Of a stretch of 64,000 nucleotides of DNA, positions 50,179-62,524 are shown one piece after another. The notes below the pieces were generated by a model. It did not search any database. It was not told the origin of the DNA and was given only the letters and a program-made list of their open reading frames with translations. Every line of letters starts with the position of its first letter. Positions within the stretch are counted from its first letter, which is position 1. The position numbers and the translations under genes are program-made. Source of the DNA: Pyricularia pennisetigena. Lineage: Eukaryota; Ascomycota; Sordariomycetes; Magnaporthales; Pyriculariaceae. The stretch covers positions 3,781,030 through 3,845,029 of the forward strand of contig NC_043740.1 in NCBI RefSeq assembly GCF_004337985.1, given 5' to 3'.

Positions 50179-52055
50179 ATGAGCACTTCGACGCAGGTCA
50201 GGACCTCGTCCACAACCAAGATAATGTCTCCCACCATTCTGGCCATCGACGACTCTGCGGCCGCCGAGGCCCTTGGTCCCATTGGGTTGCCTGCCAAGCA
50301 GGTCCCCGAAAATCCAAACTCCGTAGCTTCGAGGGCACCCAAAGTGCAGCGTCCGCGACGCATCACATTCAAAGACATCGCCGACAAGAGGACCAGGGCC
50401 GGCAAGCTCGTCGCCCTCACGGCATCGGGCTCGGACAGCGAGATGTTCAAAGTTGCCGCCGCCGGCCAGAAGCCCCAGGCGAGGCGTTGGGACCATCTTC
50501 TCAGCCAGGAGTCGGCCAGCCGCAAGCCTTGCAGGCTCAAGCAGGCCGCCCTCAACCTGAAAAAGCCCGGCATTATTTCTCTCGGCGGCGGCCTGCCCTG
50601 CCCAGAAAACTTCCCCATCGAGTCCATCTCGATGCGCGTCCCCTCGGTCAGCGGTGGCTTCTCGGAAGCCGACACCCGCGCCCACGGTCAGGACGTCACC
50701 GTTGGCAAGTATGACGTCCAGGAACAGGCCGATGACCCCAACGGTGCCGTCTACGACCTCAGCATAGCGCTCAACTACAGCCAGGCCATTGGCTCGGCTC
50801 AAATGATGCGCTTCGTCACGGAGCACACGGAGCTCGTCAACAACCCGCCGTATGCCGACTGGCGCTGCGCAATGAGCATCGGCAGTACGGGCGCGCTGGA
50901 GATGGCCCTACGCATCTTTTGCGACAGGGCCAGGAACGACTCGATGCTGACCGAGGAGTTCAGCTTCTCGACGGCCGTTGAGACGGCCATGCCTCTAGGA
51001 GTCAAGGTCATTGGTGTCCCGGTCGACGGCGAGGGCCTGATTCCTGAGAAGATGGACGAGATTCTGAGGACCTGGAAGCCCGAAGAGAGGAAGGGAGCCG
51101 CCAAGCCGCACGTGCTATACACGGTCCCCTCGGGTCAGAACCCGACAGGTTCGACGCAGAGTGAGGAGAGGCGGCGGGCTCTTTACCAAGTCTGCCGCGA
51201 GCACGATGTCTACATAATCGAGGACGAACCGTACTACTATCTTCAAATGCCCCCTTACCGCGGCCGGGACACGAAGCAGCAGCAGCAGCAGCAACAGCAG
51301 GAGCAGTCCACCGACGCCGAAGAGACCCCTGAGCAGTTCCTGGAGAGCCTGGTTCCTTCGATCCTCAGCATGGACGTCGACGGCCGCGTCATGCGATTGG
51401 ACTCATTCTCCAAGGTAGTCGTTCCGGGTTCTCGCATGGGCTGGGTCACGGCATCAGAGCAGATCATTGACCGCTTCATCCGGCACGGCGAGTCGTGCAA
51501 CCAGGGGCCCAGCGGCATAGCGCAGGTGGTGCTGCACAAGTTGCTGGACGAGACCTGGGGTCATGAGGGCTACATTCGCTGGCTGATGAACGTACGTGCA
51601 GAGTACACGCGAAGACGAGACATCCTGCTGGCTGCGTGCGAGGACCATCTGCCGCGGGAGGTTGTCGACTGGGAGGTTCCCAAGACTGGCATGTTTGTGA
51701 GTGATTCCTTTTTTTTTCTTGGCCTCGGGAGGTTCCGTGAGTTTCACGTCTAAATGGCAAGTTCCCGCTAACACGGTCCCCGTACCCCTCCCCGCAGCAC
51801 TGGCTCAAGGTTGACCATACCAAGCACCCACGTGCCTCGACTATGAGCATATCGGAGATGGAAGCGGAGATATTCAAAGACTGCATCGACAAGGGCGTCC
51901 TGGTGGCGGCCGGCTCCTGGTTCATGGCTGACCACGACGCAGAGCCGAGCGGACTCTTCTTCCGCGCCACGTTTGCAGCCGCTACCTCTGACAACATGAT
52001 TGAAGCTACTCGAAGACTCGGTGACGCCATCCGGTCTAGCTTCCAGTTGAGCTGA
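50179..52055 (+). CDS. Aro8-like aromatic aminotransferase
   Basis: PLP-dependent class I/II aminotransferase, 591 aa in two exons: 50179-51696 and 51798-52055 (intron of 101 bp, GTGAGT...CCGCAG). Related to yeast Aro8/Aro9 and alpha-aminoadipate aminotransferases, which act on aromatic amino acids or in lysine synthesis. Landmarks: ISLGGGLPCPENFP, the cofactor-binding SIGSTGALEMALRI, YTVPSGQNPTGSTQS, IIEDEPYYYLQMPPY, and the PLP lysine Lys412 in DSFSKVVVPGSRMGWVT. The C-terminal WFMADHDA and FFRATFAAA correspond to the substrate-binding Arg region. An eight-residue glutamine run sits near residue 367 (51277-51300). The N-terminal extension of about 60 aa before the core is low-complexity. 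Upstream in-frame sequence to 50038 is open but lies in CT-rich DNA, so ATG 50179 was chosen; 50224 is another possible start. Confidence 0.9.
51277..51300 (+). repeat. CAG/CAA run encoding polyglutamine
   Basis: Eight consecutive glutamine codons (CAG with one CAA) within the aminotransferase coding region, in a probable surface loop before the PLP lysine. Confidence 0.7.
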
Positions 52056-52940
52056 AAGCCGTAGTTGAGGAAAGTGGTGAAGTTCACACGTCATTTTTTT
52101 TCTAACGTGTTTCTCATTTGCTTTCTTCATGCGAATATCGACCGCTGTGAAAGACTTTGTCCCAGAAGTTTCAAGAGGTCTACGGCTTGGCGGTGTCCTG
52201 GGGATTTTAATTTGTCCACTATTTGCATAGAGCCCTCGTTGCTGGAGGCTGGAAAAGAGAGGCGGCTTGAAATTAGAGTGACTATTTTACATTGACGATT
52301 TATTGATAATGAAGCCACAAATGTTTCCGTCAAGACCATGACCAGTGAGCAGGAAAAGTTTATGAGATGCAGTGGACTACATCTCGAGCAAGAGGTTCTT
52401 GTTCCCATTTCACTAATTTTCTTGGCACGAAATACCCTCACTTGGTCTGGCAAACCAAGGGTAGGGGGTTTGTTTCGAGCGACGGACCAACGCCCAACGC
52501 TGCAACGCACAGAGATAAGCCTCGTCACCTAGGAAGAAGCATCGAACCCAAAAATACCGATCGAGCGTATTGCATTGTTCTAGCAGCAAAGTCTTTGAGA
52601 AAAAAAAAAACGGAAGTTTAGATGAACAATCTCAAACAATGGACAAGAGAAGATGGTTCCGTCTCTTACACAACGTATCCAACAAGTGTTTTTCGACGGC
52701 ATCGGGACTTTAGAAAACGAACGTGATTGTTTCAAAAGAAAAAAAAACCTCGATAAATTAAGCTTCTGACCTTTATTTGTTACAAGATTTGGGGCCGACA
52801 AAAAAAAAAAGAAAAGACATCAAATCTTGATGCTNNCCCCCCCCCCCCCCCCCACCCCGCGATGTCGGAATCCCACAAACAAGATCCAAAACAGGACAGA
52901 AACAAACAAAAGGCCCATCCCAACAAGCTCCTCAAGTCAT
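52056..52940. other. Convergent intergenic region with a sequence gap
   Basis: 3' flanks of the aminotransferase (+) and P450 (-) genes. Several A runs, then NN at 52835-52836 followed by about 16 C. No gene seen. Confidence 0.5.
52835..52852. other. N gap next to a C run
   Basis: Two N at 52835-52836 followed by a C homopolymer. The gap lies about 90 bp beyond the P450 stop codon, so it does not affect the coding region. Confidence 0.85.
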
Positions 52941-53910
52941 CTAAATCTTTTCATTATCCGCCTCCCAAAACGCCACGGTGACGCCGTCGCCCGGCTGCAT
53001 GACGATGTCTGCCTTGAGGGTCGGGTGGCCGCCGTCGACCTCGGCCATGTAGTTGACGACGCGCTCGTAGCGCTGGAATATGCGCACGAGCACGTAGCCC
53101 ATCTCGGTCAGGGCGAACTGCTGGCCGATGCAGATGCGGGGCCCGCCGTTGAAGGGCACGTACTGCCAGGGCCGGGGCTGCCAGTGGAACCAGCGCTCGG
53201 GGCTGAAGACGTCCGGATCAGCAAGGTTCTCCGAGGCGGGCGGGTACAGGTCCCTGCGGCGCTGCATCACGAGCGTCGAGTAGCCGATGGGGGTGTTCTT
53301 GAGCACGGGGACCGGGAGCGTGCCGTCGGGCCCGCCGCCGCGGGGCAGCGTGGTGTCGTGCAGCGCCAGCCGGACGTTGAAGGGCACCGCCGGGTAGAGG
53401 CGCAGCGTCTCGTTCATGACGTTCTGGAGGTACTTCATCGACTTGAGATCCGCGTAGGTCGGCGTCCGGCTGAAGCCCACCACCTCGGCGATCTCCTGGC
53501 GGAGGCGCTTGACGCACTCCGGGTGGCGTCCGAGCTCGTATATGGCCCAGGACAGCGTCGAGGCGGTAGTGTCACGTCCCGCCAGGAGGACGGCGACGAT
53601 CTGGTCGCGCAGCACCTTGCGGTCCCGCGTGAACGAGGCCAGCTCGTGGAGAAACGTGTAGCCATGGTCCGACTTGGTCTTGGAGGCCAGCTCCTCCGGG
53701 GAGAGGCGGAGGGCGCGGTCGATAAAGGGATTGATGAAGTCGTCCATGACCTTGAGGCCCCTGTAGTATGATCCCTTGGGAACCAAACGCTGCAAGGGTC
53801 CGGAGCGTGTGATGGTGCTTTGCACACGCTGGACCTCGTTGAAGGCATCGGCAAACTCGGTACGTGGAGTACTGTGTTGTTGTTCGGGTCTCGTATTAGC
53901 TATCACAGTC

Positions 53911-53969
<59 letters not shown>

Positions 53970-54783
53970 CCCAAAAAAAAGCTTCCTCACAAGTGATTTG
54001 TACTCACGATAGTGACTTGGCATCGTAACCGAGCAAAAAGTCCGTAGTAACGTCCAGCGTGTAGCGGAAGAACAGGTCACTGATCTCAAACTTTTTGCCA
54101 TTGATTGCAGACAGGTCGACGTGCTGGTCCTCGCCGTTGAGGGCTGCGCCATTGGCCATCGCCTTGAACAGGGTCTTTATGTGAGTCTCGAAGCACTCCA
54201 AGTCGCTGACGCGGTCCTTGACGAACTGCGGGCGCAGCATCTGGCGGCTCGTGTGCCACTTTTCGCCATCGGTAGCGAAGATGCTGTCGCCCAGAAAAGG
54301 TTCCCACTCCTTGTGGAAGGGCTCCCCCTTGCCATAGTCTGTAAACTGCGACGCCAGTATGGCCTTGATGTTCTCAGGATCGGCTGTCAGGATGGTGCGG
54401 TTATTCAAGAGGCGGCCCTCGACAGTGTACGTCTTTGAGTTGGAGAAGTGTCTCCTCCACATTTCCATATTCTTGTTTTGCATACTTGCCCGGACGGCCA
54501 AGAAGATGTTGTCGAGACCTTTATACCGCGCGTAAAAAAAAGCAGTGTCAACAAGTCTGAAACGAGTGGCAACGAGGCAAACAAGACACACTTGGGGGAG
54601 AGGGAGACTTGACTGACCCAGAGGAACCACGCTTTGCATTGGTGCCGCGTGAGCCCCGAGCTTGCGAATCTTGATGTCTTCAGTGACCCTCTTCACAATC
54701 GAGTATACAATCCATGATCCAACAATCCATAACGCGACAGACTTGACCGAGACATGGTCCAGGACAACCTCCACAAGACCCAT
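52941..54783 (-). CDS. Cytochrome P450, CYP52-like
   Basis: Heme mono-oxygenase anchored in the ER, 535 aa in three exons: 54783-54618, 54518-54008 and 53871-52941. The group typically hydroxylates alkanes or fatty acids at the terminal carbon; the substrate here is inferred only from family. Landmarks: N-terminal anchor VALWIVGSWIVYSIV, substrate-channel WRRHFSNSKTYTVEG and SIFATDGEKWHTSRQMLRP, I-helix AGRDTTAST, K-helix ETLR, WQYVPFNGGPRICIGQQFAL with heme-ligand Cys473. Exon 2 begins at a TATAAAG/GT acceptor that gives VVPLG/LDNIF. The second intron (53872-54007) contains (CT)27 and would otherwise extend the frame as an Arg-Glu repeat. The start ATG 54783 is the first in-frame ATG; open sequence before it has none. 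Confidence 0.92.
53913..53966. repeat. (CT)27 microsatellite in P450 intron 2
   Basis: 27 CT units on the plus strand ((AG)27 in sense) inside the intron, next to a C/A run. Probably polymorphic in length. Confidence 0.85.
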
Positions 54784-57700
54784 GATGGCCGACCAGCTCG
54801 ACGCTTTTCTCGCAAGGCGGTTGTGCGGCGCCGGCGAATCGAGATAACTGTTTTTTTTTTCCTGTAATGACACGCTTTTCCTTGGCTGGTGGAAAGATAT
54901 ACAACCAGATCTTGTTTATGTATGGCGCCTCAAGAAGGGTTGGTGATTAAAGACAGACGAGTGCAAGACGGCGACAGAACAAACTCCCAGAGTTTGGAAA
55001 TACAAAGCAAAAGATGCGTCCAAAGAAGGGGGCACCTTTTGTCAAGTAATATCTCGTATTTAAATCCTATCAGTAGGTTAGGTAAGAAAGGTAAGTAAGC
55101 AGCAAAGCAGTGAAACGGGATACAGAAATAAGGGTGGGTGGTCCCGCTTTCTTGAATTGTTCCCTCGCTCAATCTTTGGCCAAGCAGAAAAGGGATATAT
55201 ATTACCACTGCTTCTTTTTATTTCCCCCGCAGGGGACGTGACATACCGGGTCCCATTACCCCAACGGGACGGAACTACTCTGTGTGTGTGTGTGTGTCCA
55301 CTCCCAATGAGCGGGATCCCACCTTTCTTTTTGTTTTCCTGTTGCTCCACGTCCGTTGCACCGCCTGCAAAGATGTCATCATGTTACCCACAGCGTCCGT
55401 GCTTTTGGGCAACCAGTCATGGGAGTCGGGGGGTTTATTTGATGCCGTTTGGTTGGTGCCCTTACGATCTCCCTTGTTAACCCTCCGAAGCCCTCCAGGC
55501 TGAGTGGGTCTTGCACTTCATCCTATATCTTGATCGCTTGAGCAAAAGTTCCCATCCTATGGTCCCAAGCCTGCATCAGTTTTATGAAATGAGGTTTTGG
55601 GATGAAAAGCTGAACCAGGATGCACCCATGGGCGTAAGTTGCGTAGGAATCCTCTCTTGGCAGCACGCGGCTAGTAGTTAAAGTCTTGGCTTCGTCTTAT
55701 TTATTCCCGGGGGTTTTCCTTCTTCACCTGCAGTAGACCTGTATCGGGATCCCGCACGTCCGTTGGCCGTTAAAAAAAAAGTTCCATAGTATCCTATGCT
55801 ACCCAGCAGGGCTCGAGCGACACATGAAAGGTACGGTATGATAAGGTGTACGCAACATTCTCTGGGATTTCAGTATGCATCCTCTTGCGTGTGCGTATGC
55901 GTGACGACAAGGGCAGAAACAACATTTGGTCTAATACTCCGTCCACTCTGGGCAGACCGAGAGCATCGTCTGATCCAAAGTATTGCCAAGGTGCCCAGGT
56001 AAAGAAATACCAGGGCCGTGGGGAGGGTTTATGCTTATTGATTGAATACAGTCCATGATTCGTACGAAGTTTAATGTGAGGTTCGATCAGTAGTAGTAAA
56101 CAGCCATGCCATGTAGCCTTATGGCTTATGGGATGTGGCAGCAAACGACACAGCAGGTCAAAGAAACTTTGTGTGCCCTTCTCGGACCTTGCCGTATTCT
56201 GCTCCTTTGCCGAGGCACCAAAGGCGGGGAACAGATCGACAGCTTCCAAGTGGACAGGGATTCATGTGGGGTTGTGTCCCGATTGAGTTAAATTTTACAT
56301 TTTTTCCTTTTTTTGTCAACCGTCAGCATTTTTTTTTTTTTTTTTAAAAAAAAACTTTACTTTCTTGATATCTAATTGACGCCTGCTAGTTCAAGCTCGA
56401 GTGATGATGATGACATGTCTCACGTCAGAAATTTCTACACTAGTCTGTCAGTGCTATTCTGCTTCTGTCTATGTGTGCCTTTTCATCGCACGAGCTTTCC
56501 GCGGTGAGTTTGTTTAGATACATGCTGCAAGGGCGCACCGTCTCCGCAGTACCTGGTCTGAGTGGGCCTACCTTATTTTATCGGTCAAGGTACATTGTGT
56601 ACTAAATGTACTTGCTGTACGAGTGAATAAGTGCAGGTAGAATAATACATGGTGCGACAGATGCCAAAAAAGGGCGTACATAATCCTGCTTATTTTTTTT
56701 TTTTTCTTGCGCTTGATTTGAGGCTGCCCCGACCTGCCAAGCGACTTGGCAGGCATCTTACTGTACGAGCAAAACCATGAATTGCGTAAACGGATAAAAA
56801 AAAAACACTTTAGCTACCAAAGACAGGATAGGATTAGCGAGAGACAAAGCTAAAAAAAAGCAAATTGGTTTGAAATATCGCAGAAACAAACGGACGGACC
56901 CCACTCCCAAGCCCGACGCCAGCGGAGGTATCTTGATCTCCGTCTCCGTTCCCCGCTTAATTTTTTTTTTTCTCCTCCTACTCCGCACACGTCCATCTTG
57001 GTTTTTTCTTTTGTTTGCTTTTACATGATTTTATGTACATTTCCCAGATGAGTCCCGCAATTTCATAACATATCGGATGCTTGAGGATAGTTCCTGTCGA
57101 CAGACATTGAAGGAAGTTTGGAATTGCATTTTGCCACGCACCATCAGTAGACCTTCCCAGCTTCTACAGACGGATTCCTGAGGTGGTGAGTGACGGGCGA
57201 AACTGTAATGCTAACTAACCATGGGCACTATCTCTAGAACTATCTAGATATAGAGGAGATCTTCTTCTGTCCTACATACAGATATCTATGCCTTGTAGGG
57301 ACATTTTCATCCCTGCACTCAAAACATGATCAAGTCAAGGCCCTATCCTGACAAATGTTACAATGCACTTCATTACCAGCTACAAAGTACTTGCATACCA
57401 CATTCGACAGAGGTCACGTTGGTTCATACTTCGTGAGTCGAGGTCCGACTTATTCACCAGATGGCATACTCTACAACATACTACCTAATCTACCTGTCCG
57501 AAAGACCTCAAACAAGGTGCCCACGGAGGAACATGATAGTCTCAGGCGACTAATTGCGGACGCTCACCCAACGCTGCAGCCATTCATATGTACAAGACAA
57601 AAGACGAACGAGGAAACATGGCTCTGGCTCTGGCTATTATGTCCAAGTATTACTAACGCTTCTAATAAAAATCAAAAGTATCGACATAACTCATCGTCAT

Positions 57701-57834
57701 CTCTAGGGAAACAGGGAATACTCAAATAACAACAAATGATGTCCGCTACAAGCTGTTGCAAAACGGCGGTTAGAGCCTCTCCTCAATCTTTCTTTTCTCC
57801 AATCATGTTATTAACTGCCTGCTACCCTCAACCC
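54784..57834. other. Intergenic, 3.05 kb, no gene seen
   Basis: Between the P450 start and the hexosaminidase stop. It contains TG repeats at about 55281-55295, a T17/A9 junction at 56329-56354, and a compact hairpin at 56733-56753. Frames at 55794-56249 (-) and 57355-57729 (+) have no domain and were not accepted. Confidence 0.5.
56733..56753. repeat. Perfect hairpin, 9-bp stem and 3-nt loop
   Basis: CCTGCCAAG and CTTGGCAGG are perfect reverse complements separated by CGA. No known RNA or element recognised. Confidence 0.55.
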
Positions 57835-59775
57835 CTAAAGAGGGTACGAGCACTCGACCGGGTTGGCTTGTGTGCACCAGAGCTGTGTGAGTGCCGCGGG
57901 GCGGACGCCTCGGGCGATCAGGCGCTCCCTCATCTCGCTCAGTCGGGGGATGGCTTCGAGCTGACTCCTGTTCTGGCCCGTCGCCGGGTCGATCCTGCCG
58001 GACCAGAGCACCTCTCCCGCCGCATTGGCCCGCGGCCAGAGGATCGAGTCGAGCGTCTGTTCGTCTATCGTCTCGCTCCAGACGGCCACTTCGCCGCCCA
58101 GCACGAGCTTGGCGGCCTCCTCGCTCAGGCCCGCCCTGGGATCGTACGAGTAGACGAGCTGCCACGACTTTGTTGGACCGCACCAGTCGTTGAACGGATA
58201 AAAGTTTCTGTAGGCGGCGCCGTTGTCCATGTTGATCCATTGGCCGCGGCCGCAGTCCAGGTACTATGTCCAAAAAAGAAAGTCGTCCCTTGTTAGCGAT
58301 ATTGTTACAGGATCTATGTATTACACGTGGCAACGTGCAGGGTATAAGGCCGAGTGTTTCTCTGGTCTTCTTACCCAAAAGTTATAGTTGCTGTCAATGA
58401 CCTTGTGGCCTGCCGCGGCGAGTTTCTTGGCATTTCCGAGCCATGACTGCACGGGCACGTCTTTCCCAAGAGTCACGTTCCAATCGAGAGGGATCTCCTC
58501 CCAGACCACGGGCGTAAGGTCGTGGCTGCGCACCCGTTCGTGCTGCTTGTCGATGAATTTTTGGAGAAGCGGCTGCAGCACCTCGCTCTTGTTGGACCGG
58601 ATGTTCTCGTCAAGCATCGAGTCGTTGGCATTGAGCTCGTCGCCACCCGTGTGAAAGTAGGCCGAGTATGGGTGCACACGCGGGAGGACGTCGTCAAACA
58701 GCTTCTCGAGGAAGGCGTCCACACGGGTGTCGTTGATCTTGAAGGCGCCGCAGGGGGGCTGAGCACAGTAGTGGTAGTACGGCTGCTCGTTGTAGGCGAC
58801 GATGAGCTCCGGGTGAGAATGATACAGGGACCCGATGTGGCCCGGCATATCGATCTCAAAATAGACCTGGACTCCCCGGTGCACCCCGTACTCCTGCACC
58901 CGGCGGATGTCGTCGGCCGAGTAGATTAGGTCGCGCCTGTGGGCACCCTCACGTGCCACCTCGGGCATAGACGGGAGATCAAGAGGCCATGATTGAGAGT
59001 CGGTTACGTGCACGTGCAACCGGTTCATCTTGTTCCAAGACATGGCGTCGATGGTGCGCAGCAGGTTCACAACGGGATACCACTGGCGGGCCGTATCGAA
59101 CAAGACGCCACGGTGAGGGTACAGGGGGGCATCCTCGATCGACACAGGTGCATAAGGCGTGTACCAACACGTGCCGGTTGAGTGCTGGTAGAACAGCTGA
59201 GAGAAAGTCTCGAGACCCCGCAACGCACCAATGGAAGAGTTGGCTGAGAGCTTCGCATTTCCGTCCTTGTCGATAGTCAAAGCGTAGGACTCATCGACCT
59301 CCCCCGCCAGCGCCTTGAAGGTGTTTGGCTGGTCCTGTTTCGGCTGAGTGATGGCAAGCGATTTGACAGAGGCTGACTTACCGCCCAGTGGCGGTTCGAA
59401 CTCGTCAATCTTGTTCTTGGTAGTGAGCTTCCAAGGTACAAGGTTCCTCTTGAAGATGGAGCCCAAAGACCGAGATACACCTCCCTGCACAATGTCTTTG
59501 CTGTCTATGCTTGTGGGCTCGTACCCGAACACGTATGGCATCTAAAAAATTGTCAATTTTTCAACGTCTCGTGTGGTGATTTCCCAAATTAGCAGGAAAC
59601 AGGAGTAGTCAAGGGATTCCTAGCTTACGCGCTGTCCATTGTATGTAACTTGGATCTGTTCATTAATAAACAGCGATGTTTTCCCCTTGCTATAACTCCT
59701 AGGCGCAGGCCACAAGGCCGACACTGGCTCGGACGATGCCAGGAGAAGGAATGAAAACCACGTCTTGCACAACAT
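57835..59775 (-). CDS. Secreted GH20 beta-N-acetylhexosaminidase
   Basis: Exo-acting enzyme releasing N-acetylglucosamine from chitin oligomers, in chitin recycling or nutrition. 580 aa in three exons: 59775-59629, 59541-58375 and 58263-57835; introns of 87 and 111 bp, all phase 0. Signal peptide MLCKTWFSFLLLASSEPVSA is followed by LWPAPRSYSKG, the usual mature start. The GH20b-like N-terminal domain is followed by the catalytic barrel: PHRGVLFDTARQWYPVVNLL, NRLHVHVTDSQSWPLDLP, EIDMPGHIGSLYHSHPEL, and the catalytic pair Asp350-Glu351 in HTGGDELNAND. VVWEEIPLDW, YLDCGRGQW and GGEVAVWSETIDEQTLDS complete the barrel. Start chosen because it opens the signal peptide; upstream frame is open to 59883 but less suitable. 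Confidence 0.94.
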
Positions 59776-62524
59776 TGTTGTGAGTTTTGTGGTGATGCCC
59801 GCGTCTTTCGTCGGGGTCCTATCAAGGGGAGAAAAAAAATAATTAAACAATACCAATGGGGGAACAATGCATGCAAGCACCAAGAAAAAGCAAGCAGGCT
59901 CAACGAGCGAAGGTGAGCAAGGGGGAAAGATTTACAACGGGCATGCGGCCATTAAGTAAAAACGGGCAAGACAGATTTTTTACAAGCAAAGATGCTGCAC
60001 AACACGGGGTAGGGCAAAGTCATTTATATAAGTCGAGTTATTTTAGATAAAATGGCCGGGGGCAGGTGAGAAAAAAGGGAATGACAGACGATCACGAACC
60101 AGGATACACCTCCGAAGGCCCAGAATTAATCGGGAATGAGTGAGTGAGTCTAGTCTGGGTCAAAGTCAGGTGGGGTTTTTTTTGGGATGGTGGCACAAAA
60201 TCGCTGGGGATTGCAGGCGCTGCAGCTACTGCGCCTAAACACTAATCGATGATTACTAAAGCCAAGCTCCGGTTTGAACTTGCTTGCTAGTTTTACCGCG
60301 TAGGTACCTCCTCGTAGGTAATAATAACAACAAGAAAAAAACCCCAAATAAACAAAAAGGGCCGCGGGACGATGAGACATCAACTCGGCCCCCGGCGCCT
60401 CACTGTAAATGTGTTTATGCTTGTGATGCTTTGCTTGGGTCGCGTGGCGGACCCCAAGAAGACCTGCAGCTGCCCGCATGGGGTGACGTTGATGTAGACG
60501 AGGAGCTTGCACAAACTGGTGAGTGGCACCAAGGCCCCCCGCCCTGCTACTTGTACTTTCCGGTAATATAATGTAATGTTACAGGTACGAAAATTTCTCT
60601 AGGTACGATACGGTAGGTACCTATTGCTGTGCTTTTTTTTTAATATGGACGAAGAAAGAAATCGGAAATGCAAGGTTATTACTCAAGCAAAATCAAGGCA
60701 TAAGTGCAATATGGCAAGCACTCTACATGGCAAGCGATCGGAACGAACCAGCATCGATTCCTCCAATTTTGGAGCCGCTATGAAGTAATAAAAATTCAAC
60801 CAACCCAGCGAGCTGGGATTTGGATTCCTACCACTAGTAAGATTGCAGCCTAAAAAAGACGGTCAGATTCAAAAGAACCCTTGGATGTCCTCGACCGCCT
60901 GGTGATTAGAGCTTTGTCTGGTCACCAATTTGAGGCGCCAGCCCCAGGCTCCTGCGCGCCAAAGTACATAGATGTACAAAAGCCGGGCCAATCCCTGCAA
61001 CGTTACCTTTTTCTCCGAGTCTACAGAGTCCTAGACTAGCAGACAAGACTAGAATTGACTGCATTATAGACAATTTTTTGGAACATGATTAAACAACCTG
61101 TTTTTGAGGACGGTCAAGGGAAACAAACTATCAATGGCCGACAGCCTCGTTTTTTTTTTTTTTTTGTTTGCAGAAGACCGTACACACGATTGATCACAAG
61201 ACTCTGTCTACTTACATTGACTGCAATTGAATCAAAAAAAAATGAAGGACTTGTCAACAAGGATAAGATAAAAAACCAAATGGCGGCAAAAGACAACGCG
61301 GGGAGCCACAGGACCAGAAGCAAGTCAAGGAACTGACGGATTCAGGTTTTGATGAGGATCGGCACCGGGGTTAAAGCTCGAGGATGGCAGGCAGAAGCAA
61401 TCTTGCTGTTGATCCCGTCCCAGCCGAGACATTTATTTTCGGGGCGATATCGACCTTTGCATCCTTTGCTACAACGTAGCTATCGGACAGGAAAACATTA
61501 AGCGGCCGTCCAGTTTACACCTGAGTGGGTACCTTGGCAATCTTGGTAAACGATCACTAACGTAATATTGCAGTTTATTTGCTCGCCTGTCGATTTGCAG
61601 TTAAATTTGTGACGGTATCGTGCAGATAAAAACATATTTACCTAGGCCAGATAGATAGTTGCATGGATGACGACCAACAGGATGTGATTGCGGAGCACTG
61701 CAGTACACATGGAAGGGATCTTGCCTTCCATTCTCCAGGTTTTGTGAGTAACTTACCCACAACTGGCAAGCCAACAAATAACTATTACTTACACAGTATT
61801 CAAGATGTGAGTGGTGTGTAGGTTGTTGAGGAACACGTACAGTAAATTGAAGCACAGCGCCAACATTGACTTAAAAGGTCCAATGCACAAACAGTAGGTA
61901 CCACATTATTGACAACACATGTGTATAGTCACGTGCCTGGAACGAAGCTGAAGGAAATCTTTCTTCCCCGCTTACGTGATTGCGAAGCTCTACAGTATGC
62001 GCCACTCGACAAGCCTGATGCACGTGCCTTATTGGTCAGCAAAGGTAGCTTTTCGAGTGGCTTGCGCAAGCATTTCTGCAGATGGCGGGCGACAAGGCTG
62101 GGACAACAATAACTTTCCTTGCTCCGTCGCGACTTGGTATCAGATGCAAATCTCTACGCATCACTACCAAAAAAACCTCTCGTTCAACATCACGTCCTTT
62201 GACGATTCAGCACCAAAAGTCTGTCTGATTCTTTGCGACAAACCGCCCACATCGCCTTTTCCAGGATATTTGAAGAGGCGACTTTCTTTCTTCCTAATCA
62301 TTTTTCTTTTTGTGCCAAGCCATTGAGCAACTTCGACCACCAGGCGTCGCGTGCTCCTTCGCTGGCGATCCGACTTTTTGTGTCATCGAAAACAAACACT
62401 AGAATTTGCTCGCACGCGCACCTTATACCGCATCGCGAGCTTCTCGGTACATGCGATTGCATTTGTCGAAGGCTTCGTCCCGACACCCTCTTTTCGTCGG
62501 AATTCTCCACAGCACACGCGAACC
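59776..62524. other. Divergent intergenic region, 2.7 kb
   Basis: Between the hexosaminidase (-) and NAB2 (+) starts. A TATATAA-like element reads on the minus strand at about 60023-60031, some 250 bp before the hexosaminidase start. TAGGTACC-type motifs occur at 60300-60320 and 60600-60622. No gene seen. Confidence 0.5.

Noticed and set aside
53913..53990. Arg-Glu repeat protein segment in the P450
   Set aside because: It is the (CT)27 intron read as coding; splicing at 54008/53871 restores the P450 sequence in phase.
55794..56249. 151-codon minus-strand frame between the P450 and hexosaminidase genes
   Set aside because: No domain, no coding-like pattern, no supporting context.
57355..57729. 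124-codon plus-strand ATG frame
   Set aside because: Low-complexity and antisense to the likely 3' UTR of the hexosaminidase gene.
50179..59775. Aminotransferase, P450 and hexosaminidase as a metabolic gene cluster
   Set aside because: No backbone synthase, transporter or regulator nearby. The three functions do not form an evident pathway and the spacing is ordinary.
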